Positions 37,883 through 47,521 of a stretch of DNA of 64,000 nt are shown one piece after another (position 1 is the stretch's first letter; each line of letters begins with the position of its first letter). Location of the stretch: the NCBI GenBank assembly GCA_024516155.1, contig JAJJXM010000062.1:1-64000 (forward strand), read 5' to 3'. The translations under genes and the position numbers were made by a program. Below the pieces are notes generated by a model. The model worked only from the letters and a program-made list of their open reading frames with translations. It was not told the origin of the DNA and searched no databases. This DNA is from Pyronema omphalodes. Lineage: Eukaryota; Ascomycota; Pezizomycetes; Pezizales; Pyronemataceae.

Positions 37883-38834
37883 TTTGTCGGTTGTGAGCTG
37901 GAGCTCGGGGATGTGCTGATGGTTGCGGGAGCTGTCGGGGAGCTTGGCGGATGGTGATGCGGAGGTGTAGCCAGGAACGCGTAGAGAGGCGGCTACGCGT
38001 GCTTTGGTTTAGCGCTTTGTTTGGAAACAAAATCCATTGTGTTTAGACTAGGTCTTGATATTACGGAAAAAACGATACGAATATGGAGAAATTTCGTGAT
38101 TTAGCTGTGTTGTTGATGAAATTTCACTTTATTTGACTGAGTTTTGTCACGAGAATGAAAGCATACCGCGCACGAGTCCAACATACGTCGCAAGTTATAT
38201 AGATCGATGATTCCCATCCAGAACACTCCCAACTGTATTTGAAGTGAAATTCCTTGCTCAATTTATCTAACTAAATGTCTCATCGTCTCTTTCAGATATC
38301 TACCATCCATATATATACAAGGCCACAATCGAATAGCAACACCAGCTCTTATGAGATGTTTTTTATCACATTCTCTACAGAACAGCTATAAGGCTAAAAA
38401 ATTCCAACCAAGATCTGAATACTTATTATTCATTAATTCTAATTATATCACTTAAGGTAACCAATAACTCAGCTTACCCCTCCTCCCGATGCCAAATCAA
38501 TCGGTTGGTTTATCTTCTCCACAGATGCTCACTCGGTTACTGGTCAGATCTCAACAATTTCCAAGTTTGTTTTATCAAATGTCGAAAAAAAGATTTGAAA
38601 AACATCTATAAGTTAAGAACATCAAGAAATAAAATCGGTAATTTGTACATCAATTCATGCTATCCTCAGCCGACAATGGCTAGAAATAATATCGCTACTG
38701 GGTCTAATATTCCATGCACAGCACAAAAAAAAAGCACATCATTATTAACCAAAGCCAGTTTAATACTTTTACTTTAACAACTCGGTATTATTTCAAGTAA
38801 TCCTGTTATCAGTCTTGATAACTCAAGTATCAAT
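37883..38834. other. Spacer upstream of dynamitin
   Basis: Promoter and leader of dynamitin (minus) and 3' flank of the repeat-protein gene. No gene or notable repeat seen. Confidence 0.5.
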
Positions 38835-39947
38835 CTAGACGTTATAGATATTGATATTGACGATTCCGCCTCGCTGGTTCCGATATCCATCTCGGCGATA
38901 CCAATCTTCATCATGAGGATTCCGGTGCTCACCCCGACGATTCCCATACTGATCCCAGCGGTACCTATATCTATCCCGATCATCCCGGTATCCATCTCGG
39001 CGGCCCCCGTGTTCATCATGTGCATTCCGGTGCTCACACCGACGATTACCATCTTGATCCCGGCGGTATCTATATCTATTTGGTTCATACCGGTATCCAT
39101 CTTGATCATTCCAACGTCCATCTCGAGGATTTCGATATTGATCCTCACGGTCCCGATATCCATCATGATCCTCCCTGTTCTCCCGACGCTCATTCCGAGA
39201 TCCTCTGTGGTACTGATCATGAACCTGATGATAATCACGGCCCCTATAGTCAACATACGGCCTCCAGTGTTGGAATCCAGGCTCGCGATGGTGGTATCGC
39301 ATATTCGGGTCCTGGTGTTGATATTGCTCTGGCATTGGAATCTCTACTGGCTCTTCTGAACGAGCAGGCTCAGGCGGTCTATGACCGTTTTCCTGCTGAT
39401 CTCTGTATCCAAAAGGTGCCCGGTATGGAATATCCCGGTTCTGATGCTGATTTAGAACCTGTACTGGCTCCTCTGGCTGAGCCAGCTGAGGCTCTCTATC
39501 GCCATTTTGCTGACTTCCTTCATGCCCATGATGCTCCCGGTATGGTATATTCCGATCCTGGTATCGATTCGGCGTCTCGTCTGCTTGAGGTGGTTGGTTA
39601 GAATTCTCTCGGCGTCTCCTCGGGTGGCCTTGCGGTAAATATGGCCGCGGCTCTACAGGTGCATCAGGTGGACCAGCTGCAACGGGTGCATCGAAGAGTA
39701 CAGCTAGTGGCGGACGATTAGGAGTCCTGGCTTCGTTAAGCACCCTGTTGAGTTCCTGATCTTGTCTATCGTCTGGATCATTGTGCGATTCGTTATCCGA
39801 TTCATCCCGGTCTTCATCCTCCTCGGCATCCTCAACATCCGACAGTATAATGAAATCTACATTCGGTTCCTGGAATGTAGCTCTGGGTCTGATATATATC
39901 ATTGGTGGTTGGTTTATTCCACGGTTTTCGGGTTGTCCGCGGATCAT
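38835..39947 (-). CDS. Orphan Arg/Asp/Tyr-rich internally repeated protein (paralog copy A)
   Basis: Open frame of 370 codons from an ATG at 39947. The start MIRGQPENRG is shared with the neighbouring short paralog (MIRGQKENYG). An acidic segment (ILSDVEDAEEDEDRDESDNE) follows. Two families of internal repeats come next: a unit of roughly 40 aa around NIPYREHHG / DIPYRAPFG ending in EEPV, and a 30-35 aa unit RDGYRDDRDRYRYRWDQYGN / GEHRNPHDE present about 2.5 times. There is no known domain, signal peptide or membrane segment. The high Arg/Asp/Tyr content looks intrinsically disordered, like RNA-binding or condensate-type tails. The frame stays open about 70 bases further upstream to a TAG at 40022-40020, so the true start may be spliced. 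Confidence 0.5.
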   Translation of the reverse strand: MIRGQPENRGINQPPMIYIRPRATFQEPNVDFIILSDVEDAEEDEDRDESDNESHNDPDDRQDQELNRVLNEARTPNRPPLAVLFDAPVAAGPPDAPVEPRPYLPQGHPRRRRENSNQPPQADETPNRYQDRNIPYREHHGHEGSQQNGDREPQLAQPEEPVQVLNQHQNRDIPYRAPFGYRDQQENGHRPPEPARSEEPVEIPMPEQYQHQDPNMRYHHREPGFQHWRPYVDYRGRDYHQVHDQYHRGSRNERRENREDHDGYRDREDQYRNPRDGRWNDQDGYRYEPNRYRYRRDQDGNRRCEHRNAHDEHGGRRDGYRDDRDRYRYRWDQYGNRRGEHRNPHDEDWYRRDGYRNQRGGIVNINIYNV

Positions 39948-40265
39948 GTTATTGTCTCGAATAGTTGTAGTTGCCTCTGTGATGGTGATAGTGATGTTGA
40001 TGGTGATGAAGTTAACCTACAGTGGCTGTCTAAGTGATATGGGTAGATGGAGAGGTGTTTATCCAGAATCAGTTTGTCCCAGAGAGGAAAGAAGAAGTGA
40101 GAGTTGAGGTAATGTCAGATATCAAGTTGAAGACAAATTGAGGTGGAGTTGATTACTGGTGTAAATTGACAAAGAAACCCTTGGTCATGAATACAAGATT
40201 GTTGAGTTATATAAATATATTTACTAGTTGAATCCGAAACTAGAAGCTATGAAATTGACGAACCG
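39855..40265. repeat. Segmental duplication block A
   Basis: About 410 bp alignable by eye to 41445-41883 in the same orientation. Shared strings include GGATCATGTTATT, TGTTGATGGTGATG, GTGATATGG, GAAGTGAG, AAACCC-TGGTCATGAATA, ACTAGT-GAATCCGAAACT and AGCTAT. Divergence is roughly a quarter of positions, with several indels. Confidence 0.8.
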
Positions 40266-41405
40266 AACTTCTTTTGAAACAATTTAATTCCCAGTATATG
40301 CGCAGAATGTGGAGTCTTATGTGATCAATTAGAAGAAGTGCATAATCTTGATGATCACGTTGTAAGTTATAATTGCACTCAACGGTATGATATCAATATG
40401 ACAGGTTATCAGTATTATGGTGGCCAAAATCCTTACGAGTTTCATAAGCAGCACTTCCAACTTGATCCACGGTGAAAACCCTATTCCAGCTGTGCCTGTC
40501 GTCATTTCTGCTCAGAATCGAGGTTCAATCCTCCTCATTGATCTTCAACCCCTCTCATGGATCTTCAACCCTCCTCCTCGTTCAACACGACCCCAGCGTT
40601 TCCAGAACTTTCTCCACAACCAATCGGCGAAATCTTTGAGCCTCCTACCCAAAGTATAAAAGCTCCCTGTTCCCCCTCCTCGCTCCTCATCCGTCATTGA
40701 CAGCACTGAGCGTGGGCGACACTAGTTGCCCGCCTCTCTCTTACAATTTTTTGACTCAGCATTGCTGTATTCCTCCCCCCTCTTCATTTCCCTCTCCCCT
40801 CTTCCTCTTTTTACCCACTTTCCTCCCCTTTCTTCTTTACGTCGGACCGGCCGCTTTAGGACACGGGCCGCGAGGCGGTCGGTCGCTTTCCCTTATTTTC
40901 CCCAATAGTGCCATCTGAGAGTACAGGCCGGTTTTACATATCTTGGGTGGTTCCAGATATGGTTTTCTTTGGCAGCCTTGGGTGCAAATCCCGGAATGTC
41001 GGATGTTGCTGCTCTGCCTGAGGGGAGAGCGCGAAATCTAAATATTCTTCTGTTTTGGGTTTTTATGTGGTGAAGAGTGCTGGGGGTCGGGGTAAGACTT
41101 TTATAAAGGGATGTAGTGGAAGGGGTCGAGATGGGGTTGGAGTAAAACTTGACAGCGATATGTACATACTATCAATGCAAGCCCATGACCAGCACATACT
41201 TCATAACAATTCAAGCTAACCAAATCCCAAAACCCCTTCGCAACTCACAGCAATCTATTATGAGTTGCAAGTTCAACGATTAATCATCATTCTTTATCAG
41301 TTAATTATGGACATACCTGCCGTCATTGATTTAAGTATCTTTATTACTCGCCCGGTTTCTTCTTTCAAGTTACTTATGTAATCGGCTCAAGGGCTAGCTT
41401 CTAGA
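39948..41405. other. Spacer between paralog copies
   Basis: 39948-40265 is the 5' flank of copy A and is homologous to the 5' half of copy B. The rest (40266-41405) is pyrimidine-rich around 40440-40860 and has no supported gene. Confidence 0.5.
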
Positions 41406-41812
41406 TCACTCCATGGTTTCATATTCGTGTCTCATTTTATAAACTTTATCAGAATTGAACGTAGGTCTGAGCCTGATCTGTACCAACTCTAGTTGGTTCA
41501 TGGTTCCGTAGTTTTCTTTTTGTCCACGGATCATGTTATTTTTGTCTCTGATAGTTCGCGTTGTCCTGTAATAGCGATACCAATGCATTGTTGATGGTGA
41601 TGGAGTGAACCTGTAGCGGCTTGCAAGTGATATGGTGTTTTGTGGGTTGAATTGTGAGAAGAGATTGGTATGTAAGTGAAAATAATTCATCCGACTAGGG
41701 GAGAAAAGAAGTGAGGGTTAAGATAATATCAACTATCAGATTGAAGATTGAAGATAAATTGTAGAGTTAACTACATGTACTTATGTAAATTAACGAAGAA
41801 ACCCATGGTCAT
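41406..41812 (-). CDS. Short paralog copy B (78 aa), two exons
   Basis: Exons 41812-41781 (32 nt) and 41610-41406 (205 nt), donor GTACAT and acceptor CTACAG, phase 2, close to 237 nt. The protein starts MTMGFFVNLHKFTPSPSTMH and contains TIRDKNNMIRGQKENYG, homologous to the beginning of copy A. It stops after about 30 shared residues, so the repeat-rich part of copy A is absent. The start codon, the first ten codons and the position of the GT donor are conserved in the duplicated DNA of copy A (around 40191-40160), which supports this exon structure. Function unknown. Confidence 0.45.
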
Positions 41813-41883
41813 GAATAAAGCATTGTTGAACTATATATATACTAGTCGAATCCGAAACTGGCAGCTATAAACTGATCAAACCG
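41445..41883. repeat. Segmental duplication block B
   Basis: Partner of block A at 39855-40265, same orientation, about 1.6 kb away. It covers the presumed promoter (TATATA-rich stretch near 41833), first exon, intron and start of the second exon. Confidence 0.8.
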
Positions 41884-42181
41884 GCAGGGGATAAAGTGAG
41901 AAAAGGATTACAGTGGTGGAAAACTCCGGTAGCAAAGGAATAACTATTAATAACTGTACCTAGTGGATTATCTCGCAATTAGTGTCTGTGGGAAGGCAGT
42001 AGTCATAACTTAGAAGTTAGCTCTAAATTCTAGACTAATTGAACAATTTCAAAGACACCCCAAACGAAACGCTATCCAAGCACGAAAACAGAGCATATAA
42101 CAAAATCTAGTTCAAAGACAATCGCCTTCACAACCAGCCCTCAAATATAAACCATCACTCCCCAGAGCGTGTACTTGTCAT

Positions 42182-43499
42182 TTATTTCTTCTCCTCCCCA
42201 CCTCCTGTTGTAGGCAGTCCAACAAAAACCTTAAAACTATCGTAAATCAACCACTGAAGTCCAGTAAGTGTACCAATCATCACAATCCTAACCGGCAACC
42301 CATTCCATAATCCACCAAATCCAATCTCTCCATAAATCCTCTTAACTGCCTGTCCAGCCGATTCTCCGCCCTTTCTGTTCTGATTCAACTTACTAACCAT
42401 CACATCGGCAGGATGTGACACCACCGCACAAAGGATACCCGCAAGGTAACCGCCTCCAAAGGAAACAGATGTCTGAACACCCTTTCCATATTCGCTCTTC
42501 GGCTTAGGTAAGCGTTGGTAAATCTTCTCTACAATTGTTTCGAAAGAAGCGAATTTCATCATGGTGTAAGGAATTTGTCTACACCAGAGAGGGGCAATGC
42601 CTTTGTACAACCCGGCAACACCCTCAGAGGCAATGACGGTGGAGATGCCTTTGAAGGTGCTGCTGTATGGTGGAGGGATTGTCGTTTGTGCTCGCACTTT
42701 GATAGATTCAAATGGGCAGAGGAAGATGTCGGCTATGAACTCGGCTGAGGCGGAACCGGCGAGGTAGATTCCGGTCTTGTAGCGGGAGGCTAGGTCAGGG
42801 CCCGCGAGATCGGAGTAGAACTTTTTGAAGAACTCGTAACTAGTGGGTGACAGTTAGCTTGGGAATCAGGATTATGAGATACTGGGGAGGCAATAGCCAT
42901 GTAATATCCCGGAACGGGATCAATGTCGAGAATGATGCTATTTTTAATCAGGTTTGGTAAGACTCACCAGCCGTATTTAAAAGCTCCCTGAGCGGAGTAT
43001 CCAAAAAACGTCGGTGACCATCCAGTAAATACACCCCTCATACCCTCATTTCTAAAGATCATACTCCATGCTTGGAAGTTGCCTTTGTAGAGTTTTGGAT
43101 CGACTTGACGACGGCATTTTACGAGATCGAGAGGAGTTACGGCAGTGTGGGTTATGCCCTATGTATCACCGTTTGCATTAACGCCGATTATCTTGAGCCG
43201 TCTCTATCTCTGACGGTTGTGTGCCACTTAAGGGCATGGATTGACAGGTAGAGATGCTAAGCTAGGGAAGGTTGACTTACACAAGCTACAAGACCTCCAA
43301 AGGTGCAAGCCGCGTAGAACTTTGGTGAATACATCTCAATATGTCCTGTCTTTTTCTGTGCTAGAGCACTGGCGGCGGCGATTTCGGCTTTCGCCTTGTC
43401 CGAAAGCGCATGTGCTTTATCCGACGTACTAGCGATCCAGAAGTCGCTTGGTGAGGGGAAAGTTTTGTTCATTGTTTGTGAGGGTGGAAAGAGAGACAT
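42182..43499 (-). CDS. Mitochondrial phosphate carrier (SLC25A3 / Mir1-Pic2 type)
   Basis: Exons 43499-43281, 43158-42968 and 42839-42182 give 355 aa, all phases closing (donors GTAAGT and GTGAGT). Three mitochondrial-carrier repeats are seen with their matrix motifs: [18 protein letters not shown] and [59 protein letters not shown] and [22 protein letters not shown] are specific to the phosphate carrier branch. The protein imports phosphate with protons into the matrix for ATP synthesis. The roughly 60-residue N-terminal extension is rich in Ala, Lys and Ser. Confidence 0.93.
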
Positions 43500-44077
43500 G
43501 GTTGTGTTGTATCTTGTGCTTCGAGTGATAGCTCTTTGTAGTGGTTGGTATTCGAGTGATCGGAGGTGAAGGCGTTTAACTCCGGCGACGGATAAAGTTG
43601 ATTGACGATGGTCTTGGTAATGAGGGAAATAAGACGGGAGAAACGAGGAATTTATTCGGAGCTCGGTAACATCGGCAGAATAATCACGGAGGTTCCTCAC
43701 CTGTGAAACCTGAAATGGTCCATCATGCATGAGGGTTTTACCTGGATGACACAACGCCTAAAAGACGTCACTGTGGGTATGATACGGAAAGATCAAGCAA
43801 CATAACAGGACTCTTTGAGAAGCCGAAATTTCCGGAGAAGCTATAGAGCAGCTTGATACATGTTTACTAAGGGTTTTGAGATAAAATATCGGGCTTTGAA
43901 TGGTGGTTTTGTAGGGAAGATTGGAGTTTCTGGAGTTACTACGGAAAGCTACCCCTGTCAATATCCTCCGGTCAAGCTTGCTAGCGCTGACGTCATCAAT
44001 ACGACGTCGCAACAGGTTCCCTAAACAACCGCGCGCGCACCCGCCTTGCCGCCAACGCGCACCGTCAACTACACACG
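43500..44077. promoter_or_regulatory. Divergent promoter: phosphate carrier / ALG12
   Basis: 578 bp separate the two start codons, which point away from each other, so both genes must take their promoters from here. There is a CGCGCGCG run near 44032. No clear TATA box. Confidence 0.5.
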
Positions 44078-45741
44078 ATGGGGTTCCTCGGTCTGTTCCC
44101 CTCCTCCTGCTTCAATTCTCTCCTCTGCCATTGTTAACAACTATAGACTATCTCCTCCCCCTCGCCGTGACTTTAGGCCACCTCTCAATTGCCCCCTACA
44201 CCAAAGTCGAGGAATCCTTCTCCCTCCAAGCAACCCACGACATTATCCACTACGGACTCCCTACTTCCAACATCACCTCTTACCTCACAACCCACTACGA
44301 TCACCTTACCTTCCCCGGAGCTGTTCCCCGCTCTTTCCTGGGCCCTCTCGTTCTCGCCTACACCAGTACCCCCTTTCTTCACCTCTTCAGCGGCCATGTC
44401 TCTGAACAACTCATCGTCCGCGGCACCCTCGCCTTGCTATCCTCCCTAGCGCTAGGTTTCTACACCACCCGTATCCGGCGTATCAAAGGTCCTGTCGTTG
44501 CACGCTTCTATCAGCTGCTACAATTGACACAATTCCACATTCCCTTCTATGCCAGCCGAACGCTTCCCAATACCTTCGCATTGATCTTGACACTCCTTGC
44601 CGATGCAGGGTTAATTAGCGGTATCTACATAAGCCAATCGATAGCGTTGGGATTGATGACATTTACTGCCGTCGTAATCCGTAGCGAAGTGGCACTGCTA
44701 CTTGCATTTCAGGCTCTCACGCTTCTCATAACCCGGCGCCTCCCATTGCGGCACATTATCATCTCCGGTATCATCGGCGGTGTAATTGGCCTCACTTCAA
44801 CCATCGCCGTAGATAGCTACTTCTGGCTTTCATCCAGCCCCTCTACTCCATTTACAACTCCCTTTCTCTCCCGGCTTGGACTCATCTGGCCGGAATTCAG
44901 CGCCTTTTATTTCAACACAATCCTCTCGGGCGCTTCCTTATGGGGCGAATCACCCTGGCACTATTATTTCACCTCCTCTCTCCCAAAGCTCTGCTTAAAC
45001 CCTTTGACCCAGCCATTGATATTCCTTTCCGGTTCCTTGGCCCCATTTCCTCATTTGTTGTTCATCGCAGCTTATTCTGCCCTGGTTAAACATAAAGAAT
45101 GGAGGTTTATTGTGTACTCCATCCCGACTTTAACAACAGCAGCGGCAGAAGGTGCGGCTTGGGCTTGGAACAGAAGGGGTAAGTCAGCTGCTTATATGCT
45201 CCTTACTTTAGCAACGCTGGGATCTATCGCTGCTACAGCGGTGGCGGCAACCGGTATGATGGCAGTGTCGGCTCAGAATTACCCCGGTGGTGTAGCAATT
45301 CGTAGCCTCAAAGGTCAAGTGCAGAACGGGGAGAGAGTACATCTGGACACGTTGACTTGCATGACTGGGGCTTCCCGATTTTTGCAGGATGAACTCCCGG
45401 GAGTAAATTGGGATAAGACGGAGGATGAGGAGACGAAATTGAGCCCGGAGTTCTGGGAGGGTGTGGATTGGGCTGTGACTGAGAGTCCTCGGCGCATGCC
45501 CGGGGCTTGGAAGGTGGAAAAAGTGGTGAAGGGCTTTGGAGGAGTGAGGGTTTATAAACCTGGAGAGCCGACGGGAACGGAGGGCGAGAGAGCTGTAAAG
45601 AAGTTAGGATTGACGGGCAAGGTGGAGGGATTGGAGGAGAGGTTAAGACCGCTGTTGAAGGGGTGGTGGGTGGGGGTAAAGATGAAAGAGCAGGTGTGGA
45701 TTATGAGGAGGCAGAAGGATACTAATGTGGAGGAGGTTTAG
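44078..45741 (+). CDS. ALG12: ALG12 alpha-1,6-mannosyltransferase (GT22)
   Basis: Exon 1 is only 13 nt (44078-44090); intron 44091-44146 has donor GTCTGT, branch GTTAAC and acceptor TATAG; exon 2 is 44147-45741. Phases close to 535 aa starting MGFLDYLLPL. Without the intron the frame has no ATG start. Diagnostic motifs: APYTKVEESFSLQATHDI, HYDHLTFPGAVPRSFLGP, FYASRTLPNTFAL, WGESPWHYYFTSSLP and HKEWRFIVYSIP. ALG12 adds the eighth mannose to the lipid-linked N-glycan precursor in the ER lumen from dolichyl-phosphate-mannose. Many hydrophobic segments fit the multi-pass GT-C fold. Confidence 0.92.
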
Positions 45742-46398
45742 GTTCGTGGGATGGACAAGGCACTATGGTGCTGAATTTTCTGCAGTTTTATTATACCCAA
45801 CTCGACTTATTGATTACAAAATATTATTTTCTGATACGAATCACCGGTATAGAATCCGATTACGTAGTTACTTACTTACACTCTGTTAAAGCACGGTTCA
45901 GATAAAGAAAGTGAATGTAATGAGGAATTGGCTTCACAATAGTGCAAGGCTGTGAAAATCCAGCGTCAAACTGCACAGCATGGTATATAAAAAGGGGAAC
46001 ATATTATCGCTTTCGAAGATTCGTGGATTTGACGTCAATCGGATAGTAAACAGCAAAAAATATCACTCAGAAATAATAACCATCAGTAGTAATTAGTCAT
46101 ACATACACAACAAGATGTAAAAGACGTAAATAACCATACGTAAATCTTCCCACATTCAGTTGAAAGCATAAGCAGAGAGATATACCTCCACTCCTCCGTA
46201 GCAAACATACATATTGGTCGTCCACCACCGCGTTAAAAATCAGAACTAGCTCCTCGTAAATATCAAGCAGAAAGACGCTAAAAACCCGCTCTAGAATTGA
46301 CAAACATATTTGCAATCAAACGCCTGAAAAGCCAAAAATATGCATATCAAATAACCCGTATCAAAACACCAAAACCCTCAAACCCAAAGATAAGCCGG
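45742..46398. other. Convergent 3' spacer
   Basis: Lies between the 3' ends of ALG12 and the BAH-PHD gene. AT-rich, no gene or repeat of note. Confidence 0.5.
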
Positions 46399-47521
46399 CT
46401 AATCTATCTGACGATCACACTTTAAGCATTTTGCGTGCTCGTGCCATGTCCTCCCTTTGTATTTGACTTGTACTGTCGAAGTAGCATTGTCCCACTTCCC
46501 TACTTTCACTGTTTTGAGGTCTGCCTTTGTTATTCTTTTCCTTAAGGGATTTTCCATCATCATCGCCCGCCTCTTAATGCTATCCATCACACAATGCTCA
46601 TGCAACCACATATTGCACGCATTGCAAAATATCATAATGGTGTCCGGGTTGTAATAGCCTTTGCAAGTACAATGCTCCCGTAATTTTCCTAGTGCCTGCT
46701 GATCGTAGTCAAACGTCTGCCTCCAATAAGATCCTGTTGGATTTTCTTCATTATCGTCGTTTTCCATCCAGCACTTCACAGTGGAACGTCCACCGACAGT
46801 CCTAGCATCAATGATGTCCATGTGGTTTGATTGGATAAGTTCTTCACGGCCGTGGTAAGGTTGCCGACCCTGAGGAAGTTCCTCGGGCTTGTACATCCAG
46901 TAGACACGTAAGTATACATGCTCTTCGTCTTTAGCACGAATTTCGAGGACCTGGGCTACCCAGAAGTTGTCTTCTGTTTGCTCCACCAGGTTTGTAGAGG
47001 CATTATTGATGAGGAGGTAGTCACCGATACCGAAAGTTTCTCTGCCAACTATTTCCCCATTTGTTAGCTACCGGTTCATTCTATTCCTCGACAGTGTGAA
47101 GAAAATCGGCTGAATATGATATTCCGCAGTTAGTGCTGGCTCCCGTACTCTTGAGCATTGGGTCTAAGTGCGGAAGGAATCTCAAAAAAATGTAGCTACT
47201 GTAATGCTATTGAGACTCACCGACACAGTTCCTGAACTTCTGAATTTCATGCCAAGATTCCGGGAAAACCTTGTATTCTCTTGTATCGAGGCTGATAGTT
47301 TTGGGGTCGACATATTTGATAGCTTTTTTATCTGTAGTCTTTGGTGGAATTGAGTTCGGTAGGATGCTGTAGGGGCATTCTTGGAACGGGAGCTGCACAC
47401 AGGGAGGGGCACTGTATTCCTCGTCCTCCGGAATTTCTGCGGGGCCAGGGATTTTTCGCTTCGCTGGAGTAGGCGAAGAAGACCCACTCCGAGTGCGCTT
47501 TAGGGATTTTCTAGTGCTCAT
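46399..47521 (-). CDS. BAH-PHD chromatin protein (EPR-1/BP1-like candidate)
   Basis: Exons 47521-47221 and 47048-46399 (donor GTGAGT, acceptor AATAG, phase 1) give 316 aa. The N-terminus is basic and Ser-rich. A BAH domain spans about residues 100-220: FGIGDYLLINNAS, NFWVAQVLEIRAKDEEHVYL, VYWMYKPEELPQGRQPYHGR, EELIQSNHMDIIDA. A PHD finger follows (about 224-314): CTCKGYYNPD, FCNACNMWLHEHC and, after a long insertion, CLKC. This order matches plant EBS/SHL and the fungal EPR-1/BP1 proteins that bind H3K27me3 and carry out Polycomb-type repression. Histone specificity is inferred from architecture and the aromatic YW..Y pattern only. Confidence 0.8.

Noticed and set aside
43921..44077. ALG12 starting at a non-ATG codon at 43921
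   Set aside because: A 13-nt first exon at 44078 plus a short intron gives an ATG start and the family-typical N-terminus.
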